From: Balanoglossus misakiensis
Taxonomy: Eukaryota > Hemichordata
Reading direction: 5' to 3'
Length of the DNA: 64,000 bases
Assembly: GCA_040954595.2 (NCBI GenBank)
Contig: CM082596.2
Span: 7,688,001 to 7,752,000 of the forward strand
The notes beneath the pieces are model-generated. The model was not told the origin of the DNA. It worked only from the letters and a program-made list of their open reading frames with translations, and made no database searches. A program made the translations under genes and the position numbers. Below, piece after piece: positions 25,164-38,214 of the stretch (the stretch's first letter is position 1; every line of letters starts with the position of its first letter).

Positions 25164-28100
25164 CAGACAATAGCCGTAAGCTAACGCGAAGTTAGGGACA
25201 GGAGACATTTTGAAGGTATTGACTTAGATTTGTTTGTTTGGTTGTTTGCGTACTACTAAAAATCTACCAGATAAGTACAATGTAGCTCTGAAAGAAATGT
25301 TTGCTGATGGCATCAGTGACACTTGTCTTTCGAGTGTGACCGCATCCTGTTTTGACTGAGAGATTGATATACGGCGGGTGCCGCAAGTGGAGCAGGACTA
25401 GCTTACTATTTCCGAAACACCTGACTTCAGTTCTTAGTCTCATGTATCTTTCTTTCAAGTACTTGACCTTGTTTGTGTTCCTTTTTAGTTGTCTGTGCTT
25501 AGCTGCATTCTTTTGTGTTTGTCTTTTGCAACTGATCAGGGAAATATGATGTCCTGATCTTTGGAATGAATTTTCTCTCCCATTATTGCACATGCATGCT
25601 AGTTTTCCGATGTCACATTTGAAGCGTATAAATGAATGATATGTACCGCGTAGCGTGCTTCCGAATACCTTCCTTTAAAGGCAGAGATTGAAAAAAATCT
25701 ATATACTGGCGGTTTCAATTTGACACTTACAGATGTCTTCATTTGAACTGAATAATGTCATTTTAAACCTATTTCCTGAAGTCTCGCAGTCGCTACAAAA
25801 CATCAGTCTTCCTGTTTATCGTGTGCAAGACTGAAAATGATGACATGAGTGGGTGCAGCTGCTCTGCTTGAGTAATGGATTCTGAACACCTGTATTTCCG
25901 GGTTTTGACTCTTGATCAGGCATGTTATCTGAATTTTTCGCTAGTGCTCACAATGCTTGTCCTCTGGAGAGCGGTAATTACAGACAAAATATACTTGTGC
26001 TGTATACAGTTATCGTTTAGATCTCGGCCCAGTTTGTTGCGCAGATTCGCCTCATGCGTCACGGCTGTTCCCAAACCTTGTGTGCATTAAAACAACATGG
26101 TTGAACAGTAAAAAATCCACACATCGAAATAGTAACTGTTGCAATTGCCACTAATTTTAGGATAACTTTAACGTTTAGAGAGTGTGACAACTAATGTACC
26201 CCCCCCCCTGTTAAGACAGCAGTCAGAACACCGTAAAATATGCATAGCAGGGGAAGACTCTGTTAAACAATTTTCATCCCGACTAGGCTCGGCTCCCAGT
26301 CGGCGCGGCGGCACCGACAGAACTTAAAATCTGTCACTGATGGCAAATAGATAGCAAAGTGGTATACTCTCAACAATAACGGCTATGAAAAGTACCGAAA
26401 ACGATTTCCATTTTGCAACTGAACTTGTTAACAGTGCCACTGCACTCATATGCTTTTAACGTTATGTCGTTATGTCGAAGGAAGCTTGGAAGCAAGCTTT
26501 GTCTCGAAGCTGAATAAAATTATACCTGCATGTCTCTTTGTTTCAAATATGTGCTGTTGCCATGAATATAATAATATACATGATAGTCGACCAACGTTTT
26601 GCCTACATATTTGATTAACATAAAATTCTGCTAGAGATGTTTGAAAGACATATTAAACCGAATCTGTCTAAGTTAGTCCAACGTGACATCACGAGACGGG
26701 GACATTGGCCTTAACAACAAAGTCGTTGGTCAACGCGCATTTCATGCAGTGTGCCGTGCATCATATCCTTATTGGGCAACACTCTGGGAGGGCTCGTCTT
26801 CACGGATCGATTCTGAGGATACGTGAAAAAAAATCAAGGATTATGTTGCGTTTTTGCTGTTTGCCCCGGGATCTTTTTTAAAGTTAAGTGGTAGGCCGAA
26901 GATATTGATGATTACATTGCAGTGATGGCAGCCGGTGGCGGGTTCGTTTGAATTGCGCATTTCACGCCCCCGTAGCAGATTAATAGATTACGAGGAACAG
27001 AATTACCAAAGATGCTGTTTCCAGTATTGGTGGCATCACAAGATGTCGTGATTAAATTTGCATGGACAACAAAAGGGCCTTGCTTCAGATAATATCAGGG
27101 AAATAAAATGAGCATCCGTCGATCATTGGTGATAATCTCTTGCTTTTAGGGCCTGGCAGAACCATTGGTGTATTTAAACCAGCAAGTAACATATGCAGAT
27201 AATTGTAAAGTCGCTCCATGGAAAAAACTGCCTGGGCACACAATTTCGTTCCCTAGCATCTGTGGGAATAAAATACAGATGGTATTTACCACGCGGTGTA
27301 CGCGAGAGTGGGCGAAAACAATTGCGAGAAGCTGCATGCATATCCTATTGGTTTTAAGTCGACAAAAAGCGGCAAGCATAACTAGACGGATGAAAAACGG
27401 CATTATCCAAAGTGGATTTTAGTTTCGGAGTAGGTTCGGCACATCTGAGGTGGCTTATGAGCGCTTTTGCACATTCGCCACTTAAAGTGTGCCAAACTCA
27501 TCATTGAGTTCATCGACATAGTTTCGATAAAAAAAATAGTCTTAAAACTATTGCAAGCTACCACTAACCAGAACCGTACCCCCTCTGTCGTGTGGCCAAT
27601 AAAACACATTGCTTGTTGTCAACAGCTCGGTTTTGACTGACGTCACCTGCGGGGTCAGACTGGAAACCCACCACAGACAATTAAAGACAGCATCTGTAAA
27701 GACCCAGCTCACCCGGCATGTGAACACGTATGTCATTAAGAAATGAATTACTTTGAGCCCTCATTGCATTAGCTTAGGCCCACCAACAAAGCATACAATA
27801 TATCGAATTTCTGCCTGCTTTCGAAACGGGTCACGTGAGCATTGTGGATCTCCACCATCGCGTAGTGAAACCCTAATGATTTCATGTGGCAACATATTCG
27901 GCTACCATTAATCCCCTACTAATCCTGAAATCAGGTGGATTATCTCGGTCGTGTATTACCACGTTCAGTTTGCTCTATCAACCTTAAAAACTTAATCAAT
28001 CTTTCTGTGTCTTCAAGCAGCTCCCGACCAGGCAACAGGCTGTCGATTTTGCAACACAATATGTTTTTCGTTGCTAGGCAACATGGCCTCATCTCAACGT

Positions 28101-28280
28101 CTACAAGTATCTGGAGAGCACTTTAAGGTGCATTTAACTGATATGAAATCGCCCCGCGCAAAGCCGACAAATTTCATTAATGACAACTTGCATGGTAATA
28201 TATGACGAAAGCTAGTCACAAAGAAGCTAGTTCTGTTTTGTTAGACCATCCAAGCCCGAGGTTTATATATCTATATATGA
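25164..28280. other. Non-coding stretch with isolated factor-site candidates
   Basis: No gene is recognised. The stretch from about 26750 to 27720 has more CpG and mixed composition, with overlapping 85-codon frames on both strands at 27146-27422. Isolated motif candidates are TGACGTCA at 27638-27645, TCACGTGA at 27831-27838 and the X-box palindrome at 28070-28082. Confidence 0.45.
28070..28082. promoter_or_regulatory. RFX X-box palindrome candidate
   Basis: GTTGCTAGGCAAC is a perfect inverted pair GTTGC/GCAAC with a TAG centre, close to the RFX X-box consensus GTTRCC-N-GGYAAC. There is no neighbouring gene to tie it to. Confidence 0.35.
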
Positions 28281-28355
28281 TATCTGTCTGTCTTTCTGTC
28301 TGTCTCTGTATGTACATGTATGTATGTATGTATGTATGTATGTATGTATGTATGT
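28281..28355. repeat. Compound microsatellite (CTGT)n(ATGT)n, second locus
   Basis: Imperfect TCTG/CTGT units pass through TGTACATG into about nine ATGT units. The architecture and orientation match 4097-4187. Confidence 0.93.
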
Positions 28356-28820
28356 GTGGTGTGTTTATCAAACAAAAAAGGTCCGTTTTATATTCATTTG
28401 TTTGCGAAAGTCGAAATCCGAGCATTCAGTGGTGTTTCCTGTCGCGACTTAGAATGCATGTAGACCGCATGTCTACAACTCGTCGTTATTCATATGAATA
28501 CCCCGAGTGGGAGATTTACCACCTTAATCTCTCTCAAAACAGCACTTTTCCCGGCACGGCTTAGCTGTCTTTGATGACTTGTTATGCCAGCAAAGTCTGA
28601 TTAATACCGATGATTACGGCAAACTTGACACCTGCCGTGTACTGTCCGTTGATTATTGCGGCTCTGAATCTGGGCCAGAATGTCCTAGATGTCCATTTTT
28701 TTCGAACACTGTCACTGATATGAATAAGGTGCGTGTTGCACCGACTCTAGCCTTGTAACCCGCCGGTTTTTCTCCCCACAGTGGCACGTTCCTGTCACCA
28801 TGGAGACCAAACGCGACACA
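28356..28820. promoter_or_regulatory. Palindrome-dense candidate regulatory island
   Basis: Within 60 bp there are three perfect palindromic sites: GTCGCGAC (28441-28448), TGTAGAC/GTCTACA around CGCAT (28459-28477, SMAD-like GTCT inverted pair) and ATTCATATGAAT (28488-28499). An RFX-like GTCACCATGGAGAC lies at 28794-28807. The composition is less AT-rich than the flanks. This is motif-based inference only. Confidence 0.3.
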
Positions 28821-30910
28821 CCTTCAGAACTATGTGACACTGCTTAGACCACAACTTTCTTGCTTTATTCGTGCACATACAGGGAGTTTACAGAGTATAC
28901 AACGATTTATCTTATTTATATTTTTACTGTGAGACGCTGCCATATTGCACGATCTTTTAGGAACAGGAGAAGTATATTATGGTGTAATTATTAGTCTCCA
29001 TATTTGCATAAAATGATTTTGGCTACCCACACAATGTATATTAAGTCATACGCCTGAGGGTCTATGATTTTGCATAAGCTATATGAGAACGTAACTTATG
29101 ATTGAACGTGAGCTGACTTCCACCATTATTTATGTTTTGCTTGATGAGTTGGAATTTTTTTTAAGCAGTCATATTAGATTAGACACGGAAATCTGTTTTC
29201 TGATGTACTTAAGATTTGAAACTTTTCTTGTCTCAGAGAAGTTTCCTTTTATAAAACTGTGGATATCCAAAAATTTTCAGCTGTCTGTCAAACCCACTTT
29301 AAAACCAGTAATTTGTGTCTATTGGTAGAGAGAAGTAAATGTCATAAAGTAAATATTCACATTCTGAAAGGGTGGTTATAAACGTGCTTCATGGCGCGAA
29401 AGTTGCTGTTGGAATTTGTTTTCGAACAGAGAAGCTAAAAATGTGGTCTACAGCACTGCCTCAGGTGTGTCACACCACCTAATGCGAGGTTTCAAAACCG
29501 GGGGCTAAATATTACGAAATGAAACGAAGAGTATAAGATCCACGGCACGAATAGTGAAAACAAAATTCCACTTTTGTCTGTATCAAGTATTTGATGGACA
29601 AGAGACTTGACAATCCACCACCGAATGCATGCTTTTATTAAAAATAGCTCGACGTGTTAGTTCTGTTTGTCGGCGATTGTCAATGGCCACTTCGTGTTTC
29701 CTGCGTTTGCTTTGTAATTCATCGCGGGTGGCTGTCTGTAAAGTCACGATATCCAGATTTCTGTGGTTCTCCCTCAACTCTTTCAATTCGTGCCTTTGTC
29801 TCGAGAAGATATCCTCTCGCATTAGAAAAGATGACGCACATGTACTGGGGGATGTTACTATCGCGTTGCGGTCTCCTTTGTCAAGTTCTCCAGCATATAG
29901 CTTTCACGGCAACATTATCCGATTTTCTTCCGAAGTTTTTTTTTGGAATCCTAAACTTTCAACCATACAAAGCAACGCAGTGCTGACGTGCGTTTAGTCA
30001 TGGATTTGAAATTACATCAATGTGAGGGGGGAGGGGAATTCCTAGTAATATACTAAGCTTCTCACTGAGCGTTCATTATTAACATTCACCATCAAAAGAG
30101 AAATGGCCGATTAGTTTTAAGACTGATGATCTCTCCGTTCTTGATAGGCATAACTTGCCGCGAGAGGATAGTGGGAAGGGCAACACACTAGTGATCTATG
30201 AATCTTTCAACTCGGGATCTAAAACGTCGCCACTGGAGTGGTTCCGCGAAATTAAGTTCGGTGACACCTACCACAAAATCATCATTCTGATATACATTAT
30301 CACTAGAATCTGTTCTTTTGAAAATCAAAAGTCTTTCTATTAAAAAGTTGGACCCCTATTATGGTGAAGGCGTTGCAAATTCAATACCACACCGCTGGAA
30401 AATATTATGATGGCCTATCGATTGGCATCAGCGCCAGGAATATGAACTGCGCACATTCCAGCGATATTTGCATACATCCTGCCACCACAAAGTTATTGAC
30501 TGTGTCTTCAGAAATGATATGCCCTGTGCGTGTATTGTGTCGACATGCCGAATCTTAACGTTCAATACCCTGTAATTTGCAAGCCGCTCGTCGAGCCTGA
30601 TGAATAGGGGTTTTAGTTTTCTGTTCATACATCCATCTGACAAGAGAATTCTTAGTGGGTTTAAAAACTTGATACATTGCAGCAGAGAAATCCTATTTCA
30701 AACAAGAAAATGCGGGCTGCCGCTGGCGGTATTCCCTTTCTCGGAATTCAAAAGCGTTTCCTATTTTTACCTGAAAGCAGGCAGGCAAATTCGAGTATTC
30801 ACACTGTAAATTGCAGTTTTGATTTACATTATTTATTAGCCCGACTGCCCGAGGAATAAGTGCACACATGTAAAGAAATGCACATACATATGCATATTGA
30901 CTTTTTATTA
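28821..30910. other. Non-coding stretch; one weak exon candidate
   Basis: No confident gene. On the minus strand, 29822 down to 29583 is an open frame of 79 codons whose first 60 residues are charged and coiled-coil-like (RQRHELKELRENHRNLDIV near the start). An acceptor-like pyrimidine tract with AG precedes it, but no strong donor follows, and the plus strand is open over the same DNA. I leave it unannotated as a gene. Confidence 0.4.
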
Positions 30911-31124
30911 CATACATACTTTCATTCTTTCATACATACATACATACATACATACATACATACATACATACATACATACATACATACATACATACATACA
31001 TACATACATACATACATACATACATACATACATACATACATACATACTTTCATTCTTTCATACATACATACATACATACATACATACATACATACATACA
31101 TACATACATACATACATACATGTA
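30911..31124. repeat. CATA array with a 128-bp higher-order period
   Basis: CATA repeats are interrupted twice by ACTTTCATTCTTTCATAC, at 30918 and at 31046, exactly 128 bp apart. Each interruption is followed by a long pure CATA run, so the array looks like two copies of an interruption-plus-run unit. It ends in CATACATGTACATTATC. Open frames through it are artefacts. Confidence 0.95.
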
Positions 31125-33220
31125 CATTATCACATACAAAGTACATGCGGTCAAAGCTAGCAAACATGTTTTGGATTTTTAAAGGTTTAAAGGCTATGTT
31201 TACTATTTTGTGTTCCACATCGATATCCACACCAAAGGATTTAAGATTCTTCCGTCTCTGATTTGGAGTCACTCGATACACCCCCGGGTTGTCTAGCGGC
31301 ATTTAACATCAATGGAGCGCATATCACATTACGCAAGAATAGTGAGTAGGAAAATTGAAACGTCAATACCACGAAGTACGCGATCGAAGCGCTCTTTTCC
31401 CTCTGTTTTTACAACTTTTATCGACTATACGCCGGTTAGTTTAAATGTCAACAACCAGGCCGCTGTTTGGGGAAAGGCGGTACATTCAGGATCTAAGGAA
31501 TTCAGTGAACAGCTTTTATAAATTGATTTCACGACAAGCACTTTAAAAGCTAGCTATAAGGGGGAAAAGTCGAAATCTTCCATGCTGTCTAAGGGTTATG
31601 CTGTGTGAAAGTCAATATACTATGGGTATCACCCACTCCAAACTAAATCACATTACTTTTTGGTGATATTATCACAGCAAACAATTGTGCCGATATGAAT
31701 AATGTGATACGTGAATTACCCGTATGCAAATAATAACACTATGATGTCATCAATGAATATTAAAGATGGCAAATGCAGTAATAAGCTTCCAGCTGGTGTC
31801 AAATAACAGAGAGTTATATGACATTTACCGCTGAATGAAAACCACAAACTTGTATGAAGCTGTATTTATCGCAAAAAATACTAAACATCTGAGATCTCTT
31901 GCATCTGAATAATGTGCGATTATTACATTTAAATGGCTGAAATATTTTGGAGAAGTTACTTTGCATGAAGTGAATTCCTCTCATCTCTCAAATTTCAAAC
32001 ACAACGATAAACAACAAAAATCTTTGCATTTTGCGGACCCTATGACTCATTAATTGATTGTTTATTATATGCAAAATTCCTCACAACAACATCAAGTATG
32101 TTGCCTTAATTTGCCTAGTGTAGGCATCACATGATGCATGGCTTTGATTGAGATAGATTCAGTCACGGTGCTCATGCGCACCAGGCCAGCGGCCTCTAAC
32201 AAGTGTGAAGTTGACTATATCCAACACACCTAAAGTTTGTGTGCGTCAACGCAGTGGACTTCAATCTAATTAGCGCGCGGAAGACGAACGGTGTCAGGAA
32301 GTTAGTAATCATTGCTTTTCGATTTCGCATGGCAGAGGCATGGTTCGGTATGTCTGCATGGTTTTGGCAGTGTCCTCTGAAGTGCAGAAACTTCTGTTGT
32401 TGTGTAATGTTGTCCGATCAAAAGAAGATAACGCCCAGGGATACTATGCTGTAGGTAAATTGTGTATGCCTCAGTCATGTACTGTCACAAGATACACTGT
32501 CCACGATCCATATGACTGTAATTCCCTAAGCTGTGTAAATTGTAATTAAACTCGATTCATACAGGTCGATATTTTATTTCGTAACTCATTAATTTGTAAT
32601 TTTAACTCTGTTTCTGCAAGTCACAATTGAATTGTATTCATAGACGCCCAGTGCATTTATCAAAAAACTTAGGGCTACCTATACACCAAAGTTCGAATCG
32701 AGACAGGCACACTATAGAACCCGGGCCCCACTTTCCAAACCAGGCATTCCTACCATACGGATCTCGTCCGCAGCTGTACCGTATTTGAGTCCGAACCAGC
32801 TGCCCATAAAGGAAATTGGAAGTCACATGTCATTCTGCGAATCTATACATCGATCGTTCTATATGAAAGCATGCGAGATGTGCAAATAAATAACGCGCCG
32901 TTCACAAAATATGGAATACACAGACGCGAGCAATAATAAAATGAGGCCAGCGACTTTGATTAAAAGTAAATTATGTCGCCCGAAATATCTTACATGTACA
33001 CCTATTAGTCAAATTGGTTGCGTGACAGCACAGAATGAGTGTTTTGCAAGCCCGCGCGCTGTGATGGCAAAATCCAATAAGCCAATGCAGGGTTTAGGAA
33101 AGACTTGTCCTCGCGGACAGGTATGCGCATGGCCTGGGTGTGCCATCTGCTGCAAAGAGTTTTGACTGCCCGTTAGTACAGCGATGTGTTATTGATGAAT
33201 GTTAACAAAGTCAGGGACTA
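31125..33220. other. Non-coding stretch with a SOX/POU motif cluster
   Basis: No gene is recognised. At 31681-31688 ACAATTGT holds two head-to-head SOX cores, and a perfect POU octamer ATGCAAAT lies at 31724-31731, 36 bp away, in AT-rich sequence with several TGAATA/ATTA words. The rest shows nothing assignable. TACATGTA lies at 32991. Confidence 0.4.
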
Positions 33221-33420
33221 CATCTAACATCGTCTCTCCGCTAATTATGGACGAAACAGCGGGTGTTCGCGAAATGAACGCGAACAATACACGAGGGGTG
33301 TCTATCGACTGGGCAACACGTTAAGGACATCAATTTTCATCGTTCACCGGCATAAACGCGGAAATCGCCGTAGATCAAGCGATTTGTGATTTGCAAATTG
33401 AGCGCTGCAGGGTACCCCCA
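33221..33420. promoter_or_regulatory. CpG-richer island with inverted repeat
   Basis: GTTCGCG (33265-33271) and CGCGAAC (33279-33285) form a perfect inverted repeat with a 7-bp spacer, in a locally CpG-rich block containing AACGCGGAAATCGCCG and TTGAGCGCTGCAGGG. Function is unknown; it could be a factor dimer site or an element end. Confidence 0.25.
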
Positions 33421-34472
33421 GGGAGTGGCTCATCACCCCCGTCGTTTCAAGAGGAATCAAACTTCCCATCAAGTTTCAACCCATTTTGTGTTGGAGATAC
33501 ATCATGATAAGACTTCTTCTCCAGAAATTCATTCAACTGATTACTTCCGTTATCTTCACGTCGTACATGTATGAGTATATGACTGAGTCAGCCCACCAAT
33601 TGGCCTCCGAGTCGGGAAAAATACTTCCACAGAAATAAACATGTTTAAAATGTTTTCACTTGCTGCTATTAAAATCAAAGCTTGTGTCTTGGAATTTTAA
33701 ATGTAGATTTGTATTTGTAAAATAAAAGTGTACAAGCAGCTCAAATGCCCACCATATATAGGGTTACATAGGAGATAATTATAAATAATTATTACCTACA
33801 TAACCTTTTAATATTGCCTTATGACTTTGGCTTTGTCCGATGACTTAGCAATACCCACGCACCGTGTATTAGACAAGCATTGAATTCATGTAAATTCAAA
33901 TCCTCGAAAACCTTGCCTTACAGTATGCTAATCCGATTGTTGAACTCAGAATGAAAAATTATCTCGACTTATTAAAGTTTTCCTTCTGTAAGATTTGTCA
34001 TGGTGTACCTTATCCAAAATGGAATACTTATTACCTGTGCGTTGTTGATGGCCCTCGAACCTCTCAGAGCAGAACTGAGATTGTCTTCATAAATGTTTAA
34101 TTGGAGAGTTATCAGAAGCAAACAAGTCGAGCAGTTTAGGGCACTTCATTGCAGTCAATATGTCAGAAAACCTTGTAATAAGTGTGTCTCGGAGGTACAA
34201 TAAGACTAATGCAGTTCCAAATATCACAACAACAGTTTATCCTCAGAAGTGCGTCACTCGCTGAAGTTTTCAAGAAAGGTATGAGTTTCACACATTGGGA
34301 ATACTAAGTATGCGAAATATAACGCCCCGTACATTTAGAGAATGGAAATCCTGAATGACTTCCCGTACTTTTGCCTACGTGAACGACAAGTCAGAAACAT
34401 TATATAGATTTATTAAGTGAGATGTGAGTTCCAAAATTGTATTTATTATCTTGATTAATCGTAAGAAATTGC
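33421..34472. other. Non-coding stretch, nothing assignable
   Basis: AT-rich sequence with TACATGTA at 33564. No gene, RNA or repeat was recognised. Confidence 0.5.
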
Positions 34473-34494
34473 TGTTTACACGTACATGTAAACA
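34473..34494. promoter_or_regulatory. Inverted forkhead-site pair
   Basis: TGTTTAC (34473-34479) and GTAAACA (34488-34494) are two perfect forkhead core sites in inverted order. The 8-bp spacer itself nearly completes a 22-bp palindrome (20 of 22 positions) and includes TACATGTA. It could be a FOX dimer site. Confidence 0.35.
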
Positions 34495-36999
34495 TACATA
34501 GACTAATTTTGAGTAAATTGTATTCAAAATGGTCGCCAAACCTCGCGTTAATTCAACGAGAAGTTGACAAGATTTGATTGGAAAACAAAATGGTGAACAC
34601 CCAAGTTTCGTAAATTTTGAAGCACCAAAGAAACTTTAATATATCAGGGATGCTTTCTGGAGGTCTGTCGCGAGGTATATTTTTCTTTATAACACGATAT
34701 TAAGTTAATATTAAAGAAACTCGGTGACAATTTTACCCCTGAAGACGGTCTGTGGCTTTTATTTGATATGACACTTGGTGCACACGCACTTTTGGGTGAG
34801 TGTGCCGGTAGTATTGCCTGGCTTATAAAATCTGCGTAATTAGAATCTGCAAAGAATATAAAAAATGTGCTGCAGGAAAAAATGAATGTATGTATGTAAC
34901 AGAGTGATCTAATATGGGTTTGGGAGATGCAGAATGCAGATATGAATCCGAAGATGCCGCGAGGGATATGATTGAGTGTTGCGTTACATGAGAAATTAAT
35001 CGTAAACTTGTAAGATGGTAGGAGACAGACGTGTATTGTTAAGTAAGTTCTGAATTCTATGAACACAAGGAAAGATATATATTTCATAATAGAAGTTATG
35101 TTTTGAACGTATTTGCATGTAATGCGCGATTGTGTTTGGGCGCGTTAAGAGGGGTCGCTCAAAATTGTAAAAAATTAGTGCGGTTTAGCGAGACACCGTT
35201 AATTGAGGGTGCATATGAGTTTGAATGACCGAATGGGTTTTTGAGTGCCGACTTCTTTGCCGTGCGAATTCGAAGATTTGAGTTTGAATCCTGCAAAACA
35301 TAAGTCTGTTCGTGAGGAACAAAATGCAACTTACAGAGACATAACCGTGTCGAGTGATTAAAATCGATGACGCCACCTGTGTTGGTTGAAGTCGACTGGG
35401 GGAAAAGCGAATTCCTGATTAACCCGTCTGGAGAAATATTAATTTGAAAATGGTATACGAAAAAAAAATGACAGTATAAGAAGGGTAAATTGTTTTATGG
35501 GAGTCAGGGGTCACTTGCTTAGCGCGGAACAAGCATAAAATGCTGTATTGTATATCAGTTATGCTTGTGCCTGTACTGTAACCGCGATCACGACATCCAT
35601 TATGCCACCTAAAATGTGTATAATGTAACGCGCTTGAGTCGTCAAACTACTTTCACTTCAGCGAAAGTGTAAAACGATAAAGCTTTTAAAAAATGGTCGA
35701 AGGTTCATTGCGGTAAAATGTGTTGAGGGAAATCAGCGTCAATGACTTTCACGAATGTCTTGGGAATCAAGCGGAGGAGCTGAATTGATTTTTTGCTGGT
35801 AATCTCTCTGTTCAATCTCTCTGTAAACAAAAGCTCGCAAAACCGTCAGGACTGGTTGGTAATTCACACCACGCTTTGTATCGTCCTTGGTTGTGTGCAT
35901 TGGGAACAGTGTATGAGGCAAGTAATCATTGGACAGCAATGTAATCAAGAAAAATACTTGATCAAACAACTGCAACCACCAACTATCAAATGATTATATA
36001 CATTCTCTAATGGGCTGTCTTTAATTTTGAAGGCTACGACAACACTGCTGTCTCTTTTTATTTTCAGGTGTAATAATAATGAACTCTCCGCGCAGAAATT
36101 TTCATCTAACTTGAAAGTAAATACCTCGTAGGGGAGAGCAACCTAATCCTAATTTGTACATAAACTTCAGAGTGGCATAGCTTGTAATTTTGATCTAATC
36201 TTGCCCGCCACGATACTTTGCGTGGACACGGTCGCAGAATATTGTCGGCTGGTCGTACGAATGTTTTGACTCTTTGATGAAAACTGTTCGACTGTTAGAT
36301 TTTTTACGCTTCGTGTAAACGTAGTAAAAATATCAACACATAACTTGATGAAAAAAGAGCTACTTTTTTAAAAATAATTCCACGGAGGTTTCTCACATCG
36401 TGTCCCAAGAATGAAGTTGACGACATCAACGCTACAGCAATCGCGTCCCAGACAAATTTCTCATTTCACCATGCCAACACATAGAAATTGTAGTCCGACG
36501 CACAACAACATGGCGACCCCACCTCACAAAGTGCCAAAAGTTACACCCATTTTTGTTGCCTCTGATTTCAACCAAACAGTAATCCGCGACAAAGCTTGCA
36601 TTGACTTTTTATCACTTTGGGGGAATTCATACCAGGGTACGACTTGCATCACCGAGTTGCTATAAAAGCGACACCCGTGTTGGGTGACACAAAAGAGCGG
36701 GAGAATAGAATAGGCCAGCGCTGCAGCGGTTTGTATTTCACTCTTAAATTTTATAGGGCGATATGAAAATAGTGGTCTTGGTGCTACAAAGGGTCGCGTT
36801 AGGCAACACTACTTCGTGGTCATATCACCTGATAAGGAGAAGGAGCCTATTCTGTGTGTGCACTTCTAGAGTAAAAAAAGCCATGGCATATATGAGGTAG
36901 TTTACAGGAGAAAAAAAACGCGGCATTAACTTGAAACCTAAAACACCTTTCCCATTTGTTTGAACATTAATACGTAACTATATGTGCACAATCAGAAAC
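34495..36999. other. Non-coding stretch, nothing assignable
   Basis: A 147-codon minus-strand frame at 34644-35087 is rich in F, I and S and lacks any family signature. It matches the AT-driven composition, so I regard it as spurious. No repeats were recognised. Confidence 0.5.
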
Positions 37000-37480
37000 C
37001 GCCACTCACAACACTGATGGGACATGATGGAATAATTATGCACAGGAACTCCTTACCTCAATATGACAGTTTCCCGGCCTCTCTTTCTGTTATTGCAATA
37101 TTTTCCCCTGAATTCCTCGGGCTTTTCTGGCGCGCTAGTGATTCACTCTGTCGGGAGAACGGCGAAGTCTTTTTCTCATATGCGCCTCGACTGTGTCATC
37201 AATGTCCTGGCGATCGCTGAAAAGGTTCTTTTTAAGGATTACTCTCCCTCCCCCAGATCGTCCTACTGATGACGTAGTCGCCCGAGTCACATGGTCAAGC
37301 CATCGATTAGACTCCCTTCTCGCGGAGGTGAAGTCACATGACAATAGCCAAGAATGTCAAACAAACAGACGCTGTTGTGAGTGTCATTCATCCGGTGGGT
37401 TTTGGCTGAGTCGGAGGCGCGCCAAAAAAGGACACCAAAGCAGGCCTTATATGGAGAAAGCTTTGGATGATTAAAACCCA
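37000..37480. promoter_or_regulatory. CpG-rich candidate regulatory island
   Basis: CpG density rises from about 37120 to 37430. The patch has palindromic GCGATCGC (37210-37217) and two M-box/E-box words TCACATG at 37287 and 37334. Several overlapping frames on both strands are open here because stops are scarcer. No coding family was recognised. Confidence 0.27.
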
Positions 37481-38214
37481 ATAAATTGCCATCTCCTGCA
37501 CTGTTGTCGCTGGATCGATAAGCAAATTACTCATACATCGTATTGCCAGATAGTAGTAAAACCAAATCTCCCACAATGGGCTTTTTGTCAAACGCTGTGT
37601 TGATTTCACCGGGTTTTCAAGTTGGGTTATTTTTCAATTAAACCAATATAAATACATTAGAAAAGCAATTAACTCTGGGGTTTTACATCCTTTTGCTTTT
37701 TTCTCTCTCTGCACTGTGACGTTCTCTGATTGCGGTGAACAATCCCTTGTATAGCCGAGAGGTTTTTTTATTTTTCTTCCGGGATGACTTCAATAAGTAC
37801 CGGTAAGTATTCAACCCGCTGATATCAACACGTGAATGGAGTCTGACTTCATTAAACGAGATTAGCGAATCAGGAGAGATGGAGTCAGTGTGAAAAACCA
37901 CGTGGTGCACGAGTGCGCTATATTTAGATCGCTAACTCGCACGGCGATCCGAGCCGAAAGTGCTAGGAAGATTTAAAATATATAAATAAGAAAATCGACT
38001 ACGTCAAGCGACTTTCTGTGACGTGGCATGCCGTCAGTAGTTAAGCTGTCGAATAAGGGAAGGTCGCGAGTGAAGTGCCTATGGGGCGTTTTCGTAAACG
38101 CAGAGTGGCATTTGGTGTCCCGACAATCCGGAGATTGGATTCTCGCTAAAACACAATTACTCTCAGCTGAGAAATGGTGTTAACCGCGCGATGTCTCGAC
38201 GGCAGTGAGCTACC
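37481..38214. other. Non-coding stretch, nothing assignable
   Basis: Mixed composition with a moderately CpG-rich block near 37910-38110. It leads directly to the left end of the transposon-like element. Confidence 0.45.

Noticed and set aside
34644-35087. 147-codon minus-strand open frame, the longest outside repeats
   Set aside because: Its Phe/Ile/Ser-rich composition mirrors AT-rich DNA. No motif, family resemblance or splice context was seen.
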